Source: Pholiota molesta (Eukaryota > Basidiomycota > Agaricomycetes > Agaricales > Strophariaceae). Taken from it: a stretch of DNA of 64,000 nt. Made by a program: the position numbers and the translations under genes. Shown piece by piece: positions 33,061 to 45,974 of the stretch (positions are counted from its first letter, which is position 1; every line of letters begins with the position of its first letter). The notes beneath the pieces are model-generated. The model saw only the letters and a program-made list of their open reading frames with translations. It had not been told where the DNA came from and did not search any database. The stretch is taken from NCBI GenBank assembly GCA_014925825.1, contig JACGCK010000149.1, positions 47,856-111,855 on the forward strand, written 5' to 3'.

Positions 33061-34980
33061 ATGGCTACAGATGGATCTGCAGGTCCTCTCTCTTCTTCAT
33101 CGCCCGGAGTATCCTAAGTTGACGCCTCGCATCTAACAGGAGTTGTTGCACTCAATCCGACCATAGACTTCATCGCAGGGACTATCGCAGTGCGTCCGTC
33201 TGGAGTAGGGTTGACACGCGACTGAAACAGCCAAGGGGATGAGCAGCCTTGTCGTCGGATTTCCTTTTGACACAGGCGAGTCGTGCAGAGCGACAATACT
33301 CGAGTGTCCACGCGGATGTGTCCTTACCTGAACGTGCAGTCAAGGTCCGATTCCAGAGCCCCGCTATCGCGTCGAAATATCACTCGACATTCAATGCCAT
33401 CGCTACTATCGTGCGCGAGGAGCGTTTCATTGGATTGTACAAGGGTATCATGTCTCCTCTGGTGTGTGCATCATTTTGATCTTTTACACTTCCACACGCA
33501 CGCCACATTCACTTTCTCACTTCCCCTACCTATCTATCTTTCTTGTCTACCCCACCGCCTTGCTTGCCCCCTTCTCCCGATTGGCACGACATATTTATAA
33601 AGAGAAATTGCAATGGATTAAAAATTAACTACAATTGTTACCAATAGGCGACCACCGCGTTAATGAACGGCCTCGTTTTCTCCTCGTACCGCTTCTTGCT
33701 CAAGTTGCAGCTCCCAAACGCAGCAAGCGTGCCTACGCTCACGCAGATCGCGCTTGCTGGCGCGGGATGCGGCATTGTCTCTTCGTGCGTCGCATTGCCC
33801 TACACGGCACATATATGCATGAAATTCCGCTCACGCCTTTCATCTTGTTAATCTCTCCGAATCTATCTTCCTTCTTTTGCATTCGGGGTGCAGGATTATC
33901 ACCACGCCCACCGAACTCATCAAAATCCGACAACAAGCATTGCTCACGCCGACGACCGCGCGCCAAGTTGCGTGGCAGATCTTCCGCGAAAATGGCATAA
34001 GAGGATTGTATCGTGGCTTGACTGCCACTGCGCTGAGGGACTGTGGCTATGGGGCTTATTTCGCTGCTGTAAGTAGCTCAAACTATGTTAACTGAGTATC
34101 CACTCTCGTTGTCTTCACTTCTCTGACCGTCATGTGGTCTACGCAGTATGAAGCTACCTGTCGTTACTTCTCCAACACGCCTTCAAGAACAGGGACAGAT
34201 GTCTTTGCAGAAGTCGAGAATCAAGTTACCAACCTCTCGTGGCCCGCCCTCCTGTTGGCGGGCGGGGTCGCAGGCGTTGGTGCGTTCCTTGGCTTGTTAA
34301 TTCCTTTCACATGCTGAGATACACTCTTTTTAAAATTTCTACTTCTACTTTTACCGCCCTCTCCTTCCTCGTGTATAGCTGGCTGGGTGGTCACCTTTCC
34401 CTTGGATGTTGTGAAGACGCGTGTGCAGGGCAGCCAGCCGGTATACGTTCCGATATCTACACATGCGCCTACATTGGGCCCGGGACCGCGTATAGAAGCC
34501 CCTTCCGGTTCTGCTGGTGGTATTGCTGCGAACGGGACGGCGCGGACGTCGCGTCTATTCGAAGGGACGCCTCTCCTACGGAGCGCAGGGCGCCACCTGA
34601 ACGGCACCAATGGGGAATTTGAGGGCAAGATGAGAGACGTGAATCCGTACCGATCAACGTGGTCGACTTTCGTCCACTCGTATAGGAACGAGGGGATGGG
34701 CGTGTTTTGGCGCGGGTTGGCACCGACATTGATTCGGTGAGTGGTTCCATTGATTCGAGTTGAGTATTGGGTGCCTGGACTCTTGCGCAGTGGTCCTCGC
34801 AAGTTTTTGAGATGCAGCATTTTGTGCAGCGTGTTGTATGCTGTAGTGGATGGAATTCGTGGGCCTATGTTTTTTTGATTGTGAGCTGACATGGCGTGAT
34901 CGATTTTCTGCTCTAGAGCGATCCCGGTGAATATGGTGACATTCGCAACGTTCGAAGCTGTCGTGCATATGCTTTCATGA
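33061..34980 (+). CDS. Mitochondrial carrier family (SLC25) protein, carnitine/ornithine-type
   Basis: Inner-membrane solute exchanger. Three tandem carrier repeats are shown by the motifs PFDTVKVR (first, about 33262-33355), PTELIKIR (second, about 33908) and PLDVVKTR (third, about 34398), each followed by the aromatic/glycine half-motif (GLYKGIMSPL, GLYRGLTATALRD, VFWRGLAPTLIR). The start at 33061 gives MATDGSAG, joined over a 57-nt intron to VVALNPTIDFIAGTIA. The C-terminus is AIPVNMVTFATFEAVVHMLS with TGA at 34978-34980. A 70-odd-residue Gly/Pro/Arg insert sits in the third matrix loop (34450-34620). The substrate is not certain: repeat one resembles ornithine carriers, repeat three acylcarnitine-type carriers. 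One intron has a GC donor. Confidence 0.85.
33276..33339 (+). other. GC-AG intron in the mitochondrial carrier gene
   Basis: The intron runs from gcgagtcg to acgtgcag (64 nt) and interrupts the first carrier signature: the exon ends GAC ACA G and the next begins TC AAG GTC, restoring PFDTVKVR exactly. No GT donor keeps this motif in frame. Confidence 0.75.
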
Positions 34981-37870
34981 AAGGAGACGAAATAACGATC
35001 GAACGACTCGGGTTAAATTCTAGAGCTGGCTGGCCTGGCTGCTGGACATTGTGATCGACAACGAACGGAATGGATGGACGGTCGATCTGTAAAATAGAAG
35101 ACGGGAAACGGATGGAAGATAGAAGGTAGAAGACACAGACAGAAGGTATGAAGATACGACCATGCGCACGACACGCTTCACGAAAGGAAGTCCGCCGGGA
35201 ACATGAATGGCAAATAGAGAGATTACAGACCATAATAGATTCTCGAGCGTTACGGTGGTAAGTCGAGAAGGCTTAGAGTATCGGTGAATTAGATACATAC
35301 TTTAGTAGACTGCATACTCATCAATATTTGGGCAATATGCACGATGCACACTGACACGCGCATTCCAACACCAGTGACCAACGGCAAACGCTGAATCTTA
35401 TTTCGCATCGACGGGTTGGAAATGCGTTTATGCGTATTACTTTAAAGTGACCAGTGCTAACAATATGTACACTTATACTTAGAGCGCCTACGTACAACCT
35501 ACGTACGTACTTGTGCTATTTGTTGTCTTCTCGATTCTAGACCGCTGTAAAAAAGCGATGACGCTCGCTATGACTCTACGTAGTTTTCCATCGCCCGTGT
35601 CTGAAGTTTTGGCATGTTCTTAGATGTCAAAACTTGATTGAATTGTTCTCGTGAGCGGCGTCGACACACATATGACATTTGCATGTTCTGGATTATTTAA
35701 TTTAGGATGCCTGTCTGACCTCTGATTTATGATGTGCAGCAGATGAAAACGAGCCAGGTGGAAGAGTGTCAATTGAATTTGGAAAATACGGTTTGAGTCG
35801 TCTGTATGTAAGTTAGGAACATTTTGAAGAGTACGGCATTTCCTAACAGGCGCGCCGAAGTGGCAGGCTTGGGATTGGGATTATCTGTGGCGCTTACAGA
35901 TCTTTATGTTGAGTGACTGCGTATGTCCGATGCATCAGAAATATGCACTTCGGTACACCGACTTCTGCGCGTGTGGACCCGGAGCAACACCGCAAGAGGT
36001 GCGATGTGCTTGATATATGGGTAAATTATACTATATATAATTCAAAAGAGGCTAATTACAGCTGATAGGTGCTATGTTTTCAACACCTGCGTTGGCCTCA
36101 TAGTTTGGAATAATAAATATACGTGAGAATGAACACCCAGTTCGCGTAGACGGGGTTCCCCTTCCGCGATGGGTCGAGACTCGACGTTTGCGACGCAGAT
36201 AATTACCTTGATTCATCAAACGCCGCCTCCTGAGCAGCGTGGCTAACTATATCAATATCAAAGCCTGACATAGTTGCATTTGTGTTGTGTGCGACGCTCT
36301 CTCCTTGCAGAGCGAACCATGGCAAGTGCCAGAGTGTCTAAGTTGTGAGCTGAGCGCTGATGCTTTCATTGACCATCTAAGGTGATAATGATCAGCATAG
36401 ATGTAAAATCAGGGAATCAACGTCAACTAACAGGGAGGAGTCCAATCACACGCCAAGGAGAAACATCCCACTCCCGCGAAAGGCTCGACAACTTGGAGCA
36501 TGGAGCAGACCGCATTCTTTATCGGCGCTAAAGATATACCTTGAAGCTGGGGCTCGCACTTGGCTCGCACACAGGCTCGCATTGACCATTGGGTCCCACA
36601 TCCGATTGGTTATTGGCTGCCGCATCTAACTCGGATCCCGCGACGACTCAGCTCGCGCGTAGGACGAATCGCGGTCTAGACCTCGGTCGCTTAGACGCTT
36701 CACCCAATCCTGTGTGAATTTGGTGTGAATCCCCGAGGCGCCCATGACACCGGTCCGATGCGGGCAGCGCGGTGCATGCGCACCTTTCTATCGTCCTTCC
36801 AAAGTATGGCGCTTTCCTGGCGTTATTCAATATGTAATGCAGCAGGCTTCCGCATGGGCCTTCGAATTAGCGAGCGTATGCACTACACAAAAGCGTTCAG
36901 GCATGTCGTACTCATGAGAATAAGGCCTTGACAAGCTCCTTACCTCCATCAAACGCGCTTTGATAACGACAAGCGGGGCACGTTGGTCTGCTCCCAGGCA
37001 GGATAGGCGGATCGTTTGAATGGATATCAGAGACTCGGTATATACAGAGAGCCAATCGCCCTGCTGGAGCCCTGAGTTAGCCTGAACTGGACCACTGAAC
37101 AAAAGTGTCAAGACTTGAGCCCTTCGGGACGCTAGGGCGCGAATGGCAGCACGGCGAGCACCCGCTGCCACACAGAGAGCCACTGGATCCTCCAGCCAAT
37201 GCCAGCGCTCGCGCGCTGCCACGGCGTTCACAGCGGGGCGCGAATCCTTGGTGTTTCGATTCGACTGTGCGCCACAAGCCTTTGCGTGTTCGTGACGAAG
37301 AAACGTCTGCTGGCCGCAGCGGTTGAGCCCACTTTCATTTTGGAATTCGGGCCGTGTCAAATTGCGCTTGTGACATTTGCAATCGGCGGGCTAGGACTGT
37401 CCAGACTGCAGCTATGGCTAGGCCGTTCAAGTTTTAGTTCGGGGTTTGGGTATAGAGACAAAGGATAGAATTTTTTTTGAGTCATTGCGTTGCCCTCAAG
37501 AATTCGAGAACCGCCAACCAATCCAAGGATGGGCGCTAAAGGGCACGATTGATAACCTCCGCCTGCGTCAAACTCCAAAAAATGATAACAAAGTCATTTC
37601 GCCTCCGATATAATACACGATATGAAAAGGTCTATATTTCACCGCGATCGCAGTGCATTTTGCGTTTCGTAAGTACATAGCTGGGTGGTGGTATACAAAG
37701 TGTGGTTGTGATGAGAGTGTGTGGAGGTGTGGCGCAATTCATACATACAAGTACACAGAGCGAGTGCCCAAAGATGCCAAGAAAAAGACTGCAGAGATTA
37801 AAGATAAGAAAACAAACAAGAAAAAAGAAAAAAAGAAGAAAAAAAGAGACGAAGAGCAGAACTCCCGCAC
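34981..37870. other. 2.9-kb intergenic stretch with no supported gene
   Basis: No recognisable coding sequence. A 177-codon minus-strand frame at 36827-37360 has no domain and lies in locally GC-rich DNA. An imperfect 12-bp inverted repeat (aagttttggcat / atgtcaaaactt, one mismatch, 8-nt loop) lies at 35604-35635. The right end is a purine-rich, A-rich 3' flank of ETT1 (37780-37860). Confidence 0.4.
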
Positions 37871-40349
37871 TCAGACATCCATGCGGTCCTCATCGCTCTC
37901 CTCATCCAGCATGATCGCGTCCCCGCTCTCCCGCTGCGCCTGCGCGTAGAGCGCCTCGCGCTCCTTCGCGTCCTGCGTCAGGTTCGCGAGCGTGATCAGC
38001 GCCTCCGCGAGCATCGTCCCGATCTCCGCGATCGTGTCCTCCGTCGACGCCTCCGCGGGCGCGCCGCCGCGCACCCCCGCATCCGGCGCGGCGCTGGTGT
38101 CCATGACGTCCTCGTCCTCGTCGTCCGAGCTGTTTTCGGACGCGCTCTCGACCATGACCAGCTCGTCATCGTCGTCGTCCTCCGGCGACGGCCCCGCAGC
38201 AGCGCCGTTCCTCTCAATCTCCCTTTCCCGCGCCTCCTCCTCCTTCTTCGCCACGAGCGCCTCGCGCGCCTTCTCCAGATACACGACCGCCACGCCGAGC
38301 GCCTCGCGCCCGTCCAGCGCCTCGTCGCACGCCCACACCGCCTCGTCCTCCTCTGCCGCCTCCAGCCGGCCCTCGATCTCCTCCGCCTTCGCCGCGCCGA
38401 TCACGAGGTTCGCGCGCCCGCGCGCGAGCACGATCGCGCCGGCCCCCGCCCACGCGCCGTACGCCGCCGCGTGCTCCGTGTTCGCCTCCATCTTCATCTG
38501 CGAGAGCACGCCGTCCGCGAAGCCCGCGAGCGAGGCGCGCGCGCTGGGGGAGGGGAAGCGCTCCGCGACGTCGAGCACCTCCGAGGCGATCGTGAAGAGC
38601 TCCTTCGCGCGCGAGAACGTCTCGCCTGGGAGGAGCGCCGAGGGCTCTGCGGCGGGCGCGTCCGCCTCGGGCTCCGGGTCCGCCTGCGCGGCCGTGGCGG
38701 TGGGTCCACCGCTGCCTGCGTCCGGGGCCGCGGTGGCCGCAGCGGCGGCAGAGTAGTACGCGGTGAGCGGGGGCGTGCATGTGAACACGGTCGGCAGCTC
38801 CTTCGTCGGCGGTGCGAACTTGCGCGCGCGCTGCGCGTGGTGCAAGGGGTGCGGCATGTGGAAGATGCCGCGCGAGAACTGGTCCTTCGCGATGAGCATC
38901 AGCTCGTCGGGCGTCGTGTTCGCGAGCGACATGCGGCCCGTGCGCGGCAGCCGCCGCTCGACGATGAGCGCGAAGGGCGACCCGGGCGGCCACGCGGGCT
39001 CGTCGGGCGTCCCGGCCTTGCTCAGCGGCACGCCGCCCATCGGGGGCCCGAAGGGCCCGGAAGGCATGGCGAAGGAGTACGCGGCGGTGATTTTCGCCAT
39101 CGGGTCGAGGTCCGGGGGCACCGCGGGTCTGCCCTCCGCGTCCTTCTGCCGCGCAAGGGCTTCGTGGGTGAGGGCCACGAGGGTGCGCCCCCAGACGACG
39201 GCCATGCGCCAGTCCTCCGGCGCGTTGGGGCAGCCGCGGCCGCTCGTGCGCACGGGCAGGTTCTCGCCGATCTCGAAGACGTCGACGGCGGAGAGCCAGT
39301 ACGGGACGGGCGTGCTCGGCTCGCCTTCCGCTGCCAGGGTCGGGTCCTGGTCGATCAGGTTCCCGAAGAAGAACAGGGTCGTGCCGAGGATGGTGTAGAA
39401 CGCGCTCGACAGGTCTTTGCATTTGCTGCAGGCCACAGAAGGTTAGTCATGGGTGGTGAGCTGGGTATGGGGGATCGTGCGCACCATTTTTTGGGGGCTT
39501 CCACTACCTTCGTCAGACTCCGCGCCTTTGCCAGACGCTCCTTCTCGCTCTGTGGGGGATACAGTGGGGGGCGGTCGGCGAACCAGTCGCGGATCAGGCG
39601 CTGCTCAGGCGGGGTCTGCGGGTTGGCCTTCGGCGGGTCGGGCAGCGCGGGCGCGGCATACACAATCGAGGGGTCGTAGTACAGCCGCATGAACCGGTGG
39701 CACTCGTGGATCACCCCGCGCAGCAGCAGGATCGCCTCGTCCGGGCGCTGATCTGCAGCACAGACCGTCAGCAACAGACACACCGCGGGGCGGCGCGGGC
39801 GCGCGGGGGCGGATCGGGGGACTCACTCTCGTAGATCTCGGCAGCCTTCGCGAAGAGCTCCTTCAGGTCCTCCCAGTCCTCCTGGTCGCAGGTGGCGCGG
39901 TCTGCGGCGGGCGGCGCGACGCCGGGCCCGGCGGTGGTGGTGGTGTCCATGATCTTGGAGCGGGTGATCCACTTGCTGAGGCGCTCGGGGTGGGGGCTGC
40001 ACTGGCGCGAGTAGTCCCAGTACTGGACCTCGTCGTCGGAGGTGGGCGGGGTGTCGGAGGCGAGGCGGCGGCGCTTGCGGGAGCCGGCGCTGGAGTCGGA
40101 GTCGTAGGCGGAGGGGGCGTCGTCGAGGGGGTCGAGGAGGTCGGCGAGGTGGTGGTGGTGGTGGGAGCAGGCTGCCAGGGGCTGGTCCCGCTTCTGGGAC
40201 GGGTGACTTTTCTCAGGGGCGTGATTGGCCGGACGCGGCGCGGCGGTTGCCCGGGCCCTCCACAGGCCGCGGGGGCGCTGGGGGGCATGGGTGCTCGCTG
40301 TGGCGGACGACGAGGAGCAGCAGGTCATGGCAGGCATGGGGAGTGGCAT
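37871..40349 (-). CDS. ETT1: Enhancer of translation termination 1 / Nro1 homologue
   Basis: TPR-like helical nuclear protein; the yeast homologue aids translation termination and the fission-yeast one (Nro1) regulates Ofd1 and sterol/oxygen signalling. Exon 1 (about 39824-40349) encodes a basic, disordered N-terminus with a pentahistidine run and the first helix (DLKELFAKAAEIYE). Exon 2 begins after a GTGAGT intron (QRPDEAILLLRGVIHECHRF). Exon 3 (37871 to about 39430) carries KDLSSAFYTILGTTLFFFGN, VPYWLSAVDVFEIGENLP, the helix AIVLARGRANLVIGAAKAEE, and acidic low-complexity tails ending EESDEDRMDV. DNA is strongly GC-rich, which produces long spurious frames on the other strand. The family call rests on helix pattern and the ARGR motif and is moderately sure. 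Confidence 0.65.
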
Positions 40350-40485
40350 TGGGTGCTAGACAGAGCTGGGCAGATATATACTATCGACATTTCCTACACC
40401 CCCCGTGCCGGCTCAGCTCTGGGCCCCTGGTTCGCCTGGAAACAGACCCCCGTCTAGGCCCAGCCAGTCCAGGCCCACGCTCTCG

Positions 40486-43400
40486 CTACATCCGCCGCCC
40501 TCCCTTGCCCCATTTCTCCCCCACGAACCCCGTCAGATACTCGTAGATCTCCCGCTGCGCCCCCCGCCGGCTGATGCTGTGGTCGCTGCGAGCCAGTCAG
40601 CATGCGCGCGCCCCCATTGGCTGACCGTCCCCACTCACCTGTCCGTGAACATCCTGAACCGGAAGTTGCGGATCCGCCCCCGCGTGAACATGTCCAGCAG
40701 GTGCGCCGAGTTCGCGTAGTGCACGTTGTCGTCCCCGCTCCCGTGCGCCAGCAGGAAGTCCACGTCCTTGAACCCCGCCACGTCCGAGATCGACGCGTTC
40801 ACGTAGCCGCCCGCGTTCAGACTCGGCAGGTTCATGTACCGCTCCGTGTATATCGAGTCTATTTCCAGCCCGTGTCAGTCAGCCATCGCCCATCAGCACC
40901 GCACGCAGCAGCGTTCGAGACCACCTACCGTATAGCCGCCAGCTCGTCACAGGCTGCATCCAGAAAACAAAAGACAATCGGAGAGTTGGCATACGATCGC
41001 GCGGCGCGTGACTTGGGAGAAAAGGGCTAGGCTTACCGCGACTGCCATTGCCAGCGAATGGATTTTCGCATTCGCTTCAACCACCTTGGAGCTCATAAAT
41101 CCACCGTAAGACTAGAGAAACCAAAAAGTCCGTTAGACACATTCACATCCACTCGCCCGAGGAGTGGAGAACTGAGAGCAACAAAGTAAACCGACGCACC
41201 CATCCCCATATCCCTATCCTTCTTTGATCGACGTATGGTTTCTTGGCCCAGACTCTGCGATGCAAGGGGAGTTAACTGTTAGCACCCGCGACCAATCAGA
41301 TCCAACAACGGATAAACACGCCGCATATGTATTTTGGAAAAACAAAAACCGGCAACACAGAATCCAGAACAGATCACCAGCAGCTCATGGGCAAAAACAC
41401 GGCTGCAGAGACACGGAAGAAAGGAAGGAGGAGCAAACAAAGGCTGTGTTGCATCTGCAGCTCGGTTCGCCTGCGCAGTAAATACCAAACCACACCCCCG
41501 ACGCGAATAGGACGGATCCGAACCGGGGTAGATGCCTAGCCAACCACAGCGCGCGCCCGCCATCTAAAAAAGGCACCCAACCAGCGACACGCCTGGACCC
41601 CGCACGCCTTACGGCACCTTTCCCCACTCCGCCAACCGAGAATAAACGCCAGCACCTGATGCGTCCACAACTGGACGGGTGCAGTCCCTTAACACTGTCA
41701 CAGTGGCGAGGAGGCAGAACTGCAGTCCAAGCGCGCACGCACGCACGCTCACCCAACCCGACCCGCTGTGCGTCTGCGGGCGGATTTACGCGCATCCCAG
41801 ACCGAAGCATCCCACACTATGTCGCGACCGCCCCGCGCACCTGGAGATGTCAACCAGGTGGTGCACGGCGTACCATGTACCAGATATCCCAGATGCAATA
41901 AGTCTATCTGCTTGTACATCTGCAAGCAACGCCATGCCCGAGCGAGTCCAGACCCCCTACCACAAATAACGCGAGATGCGCAGACGCAGATAGTCGGCCA
42001 GACAGACAGACAGAAGGGCGGCAGAATGGAATCACCGCCGAACCAAAGCAAAGGCCCAAAAAAAGGATCGCCGCACCAAAATAAACAGAAGTGAAAACAT
42101 CCCTCACACACCCACGGGCAAAAAGGTAAAATGCAAGAACGAGAAGCCGCCCCACATCCCACGCACACCGCCTCAGCACCAAACCACCCAAAACACGACG
42201 ATACCAAACCCAAACCCAAAACAAAAAACAGCACTCACTTCGCCGCCGCGATCTGGTCCAGCGTCTCATAAAAGCCCAGGTTGCCCTTGACCGTGTTCCT
42301 TAGCTTGCGCCCCTTGAACCCCGTCCCCCGCCCGTCGACCGTCACCGTGATGTACTGCTTGCCGCACGCCAGGAAGTCGTGCCAGTCGCGCGAGAACCGC
42401 ACGTCGACCATCTGGCTGCCCGGCCCGCCGTAACTAGAGAGGGACATTGCATTGCCAAAATCGGAGGCGCGCGAGAAAGAAGAAAGAAGAAGAAGGAAGA
42501 CAGAACACGGAAACACGGAAAGCAGCCAGTCAAAACATGAGAAGGCGGTTGGGTTGGGTTGGCGCGGTGTGAACGCGCGGTTATTAATCGGAGAAAAAGG
42601 TGCACGAAGAGGTAGATAGTACCCGACGGTCAGGTCATGCGAGCGAATGGATGTACAGGCAGTGCCGGGTGGTGATGATGTGGCCACGGTCCGCGATAGG
42701 AGCAGGTATAAAATGAGTTCAAAGCCGAAGTTGAGAGGCAAATCGCGAAGAGCGCCACGGAATTCCGAGCGCGAGAGGTGGGTCGTTGGTACGATAACAC
42801 CGAGTGAGTTTATTGTGTGATGATTGTTCATTAGCGGGCGACAGCGCCATGTATTCAGCCGATAAGGGTGGAGATGAACAGCCCAAGAACCACGAACAAG
42901 GCCATGATGAAAAGACGCCCAAGGAAGTCCGAGATGGTGAGGTAAGAGAAAACCGAGTGGATAAATCAGCACAGCGCGAAGGGTCAAGCTGAACTGAACA
43001 GCTACGTACACACGGAACAGGACGGGGTACTTCGTGCGTCCAGAGTCGTCCATCCGAGGCGGCCTGATTTCCTTTACGTTTAGTTCTATCAGCGGTCAAG
43101 GCCGCGGAGGCAGGAGCGGGTCAGCCTCGCCATCTTTTATTGGCTGCATCGCAGCCAACAATAATACTGGACGGACGACCCACCGAAACCGTCATTCACG
43201 AGCGTCGAATATAGCACCGTCGCGGCTTCGTATTGTTCCGTGACATTGGCCAGGCCTTCGTTCTTCTCAAGAACGTAGTCCAGCTCTACAAAACAGGTAA
43301 ATGGAGAGCCAGGGTCAGCAAGGTTTTGGCGAGCCAAGAAAAGACCTTAGAAGATTAGGGAAGAGTACGCAAACGAAGCAGGCAATAACGAGGGCTCAAG

Positions 43401-45704
43401 CACCCTTGGAAAACGCGCGGCAGACTCACCGGGCTTGTCGGCATGGACAACCTTCGTCCATGGCACACTTGGCCCGTGATAATTTAGAACGTAGAATGCA
43501 GCACCAGGCGAGAATCGCGTCGAGTAGTATCCCGGCTTCGTGGTGTCCGTCAGGGATTTAGGCGCCACGGCTTTCGCGTCGCTTGTAGTTGGTATCGGAA
43601 CGGAATAGACGTGTCGCTCCGTGGAAGGTGTGGCTGCAGTGAAATATCTGTGGATGTAAGATTGACGTCATCAAGAGTCTGCTTATTTGGACAGGGTGCA
43701 ATGTGGACTTACACCAATCCTTTTGCTACATCAACACCAGATATCCCACCAGTCACCTCCCATTCGCCCGACGTGAGGAAGCGAGGGGTGCTAGAGTCTG
43801 CGGGGCTGAACAAGGCGATGTGGTTGTATCCTTCTGGTGTAGGCACAATATCCAGGTAGGCATCGGTGCCCGCGAATGCCGTCACACTTGCGGGCACGGG
43901 GTATATGTATTGGTCCTAAACCGCCAACAGAGTATTAGAACACAACGGGCAGAACGAAATGAAGATGCGCGAACATGATCAATCCAGCCATCGTCGCCCT
44001 GCTCGCCGTTCTTTCCGAGCTTCCTGACGACCTTGCCCTGCGCGCGCGCCATAAAGTTCTCCTCGCTCAAGTCGAACAAGACGACGCTCCCATCGTCTGC
44101 GTTCCGGTTGACCTCTTTCAGAATCAATGACGTGTTGCCAACCCAAGCGATCTCGGAAATAATGCTGTCGTTGATAGGATGGCGGTTATCCCAATTGAGA
44201 GTGAGAGTCTCCTCATCGGCAGGCAATCCTACAGCGGCGTCGTCCTCCAAGAACCCAGCAAGGTCAAAGATATGGACCGAGACGAGGGGGTTGTTATATC
44301 CTGGTTTGGGATACTTCATCACAACATCCGTTGTGTATGGGATGACGGCGTTCGAGTCATCCGTTGGGTTGTAGATCGGGAATGTGAACTCAGGCACAGC
44401 AGTTTCATCGAACGCGAGGAAGGCAATTTTGGCTGAATCGGGCGACCACCATAGAGCATAGTTTGCTCCGAAGATCTCCTCTTCATAGACCCAGTCTGGA
44501 ACACCATGGAAGAGAGAAGCGTTGCCTGAGCTAGTAACGCGGATAGGGCTTGTGTTCGGCCTGTATCACGCCATTATAAAACCATTCAAATAAAAATTAG
44601 GAAAGAGCACATACTCGGCAGAGGGTAGCACGTAGAGATCGTTGTCGGTAACAAAGGCAATAGCATTTCCTGTTGGTGACCATGTTGCATACGCAGTCTT
44701 AGACGGGGAAGAAGGGGGTATAATAGGGTATGTTATCTTCTGCCCGATGTTGTGTACGTAGTAATTGCCATAACTGGACCAACGCCATTGCTGTGTGTAC
44801 TCAGTTTGATGTATCATCAAACGACACTTGAAATTGCATACCTTTCTGTAATCAGCCTTGACGAGTAGATATTTCATATCATCAGAAAGTTTCCATTCCG
44901 AAAAAAATAATGCATTTCCGTTTTCCTATGGGAAAGATTGAGGAAACATTCCAAGTAACATGACAAAAATTCTGGAAACGCACATCTTTTACATTCTCGA
45001 TAGAAACGAGATTTGTTGTGACATTTGACTTAAGATCCACAAGTTTAATATAACCATCTTCCGAAAGCGAAAATACGCCATCTCCAGCTGTGGTAACGAT
45101 ATTTATTAGATTATAGTTGCCTACAATGTAGTGTGCATTACCTTCTGCGACCCAATTCAAGTCAGGTCGCCGAGCCCAAAATGTACCGTTAAATACATGA
45201 TCCATCGTAATGCGTTGCTGGCCAGGCGAACGAAACGAGGTTCCAGAGTACGCGAAGCCAGCGAGGACGCCAATGAGGGTAGCCAACAACACTAAAGAGA
45301 CGAGGAGGATGGCAAGCAAACGCACAGAGGTATTTTTCTGTAAAAGTAATGTTTACAAAGTTCAGCCTGGATGAACAATGTTGGCAACGAACCTTGGATG
45401 TAACAGGGCTCCGATGCGGACTTGGTTCTCCTCTTTCTGCCCTCCCAGGCGATGTGGGCAATGTTGGGCGACCACTGAGCAGTGAAAAGCTCTCTGCGTC
45501 GTCCTCCATGCTATTCCTAACTGCTGGTCCGTCCTCGTCGTCTGATTCTGAACTTGGAGGGTCAAACGGTCCTTCGCCGTAATAAACGCTCGGGCGAATG
45601 ATCAAGGGGTCCACCAGGCCATGTTTGTTCGCCTGTGTCATTTCTGGAGCGCCCGAGGGACCTTCTGCGCGGTCTGAGTAGGGCGCATCGCCCGGTAGAT
45701 TCAT
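40486..45704 (-). CDS. Dipeptidyl aminopeptidase, DPP IV family (Ste13/Dap2-like), type II membrane protein
   Basis: Removes X-Pro/X-Ala dipeptides from N-termini in the Golgi or vacuole, for example in pheromone maturation. The start at 45704 gives [16 protein letters not shown] cytoplasmic acidic/Ser region of about 120 residues precedes one membrane anchor ([20 protein letters not shown]). The DPP4 beta-propeller follows (43300-45180), with [15 protein letters not shown], and [11 protein letters not shown] supplies the N-terminus-binding Glu pair. The prolyl-oligopeptidase catalytic domain comes next: YGGPGSQ, then GWSYGG (Ser split from W by an 89-nt intron, 41112-41200), GSGDDNVH (Asp) and DSDHSI (His). 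The C-terminus ends GGRRM with TAG at 40486-40488. A 984-nt intron lies between DQIAAAK and [11 protein letters not shown]1 starts only 136 bp downstream of its stop. Confidence 0.93.
41255..42238 (-). other. 984-nt intron in the dipeptidyl aminopeptidase gene
   Basis: Donor GTGAGTGC at 42231-42238 and acceptor CATCGCAG ending at 41255. Joining the flanks gives [19 protein letters not shown], conserved for the family. All other introns seen in the window are roughly 45-120 nt. The interior is C/A-rich on the plus strand, with several frames of 80-160 codons on both strands but no recognised domain. No terminal inverted repeat was found by eye. Confidence 0.75.
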
Positions 45705-45974
45705 AGTAAGCCGAGATAGACAGTAACAAGACCTGGAAAGCAAGAAAGCAGAACAGAAGGAAGAGGTGAGGCCGGTGAGGACTTGACATGGGACAACCGC
45801 GTCTTGCGCCCATATATAAACCCTAACCCAAACTTGATGGCGGTAAGCACTGCCCCGCCAGGCCCGCCTGCGTTGCTTGCATTTCAACCTCGTTCCGCCT
45901 CCTCGTATTCCAATCGTATTCGTTCATGGAAACACGTTAAGCACTGGCTGCTGAAACCACAAGCATATACCTGA
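45705..45974. promoter_or_regulatory. Divergent promoter, dipeptidyl aminopeptidase / SYS1
   Basis: Only 270 bp separate the two start codons. A TATATAAA-type element near 45812-45819 could serve either direction. Shared regulation is possible but cannot be inferred from this alone. Confidence 0.45.

Noticed and set aside
36827..37360. 177-codon minus-strand frame
   Set aside because: Lies in a GC-rich patch and resembles no known protein; overlapping frames on both strands are equally long.
38471..39679. 402-codon plus-strand frame over ETT1
   Set aside because: It is antisense to a conserved coding exon in very GC-rich DNA; the Arg/Gly/Ala-rich translation has no domain. Other long frames here (37992-38756 plus, 38214-39422 minus) are shadows too.
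41385..42234. Frames of 140-160 codons inside the long peptidase intron
   Set aside because: Biased translations (Cys/Phe/Trp-rich) from compositionally skewed DNA; no domain and no start context.
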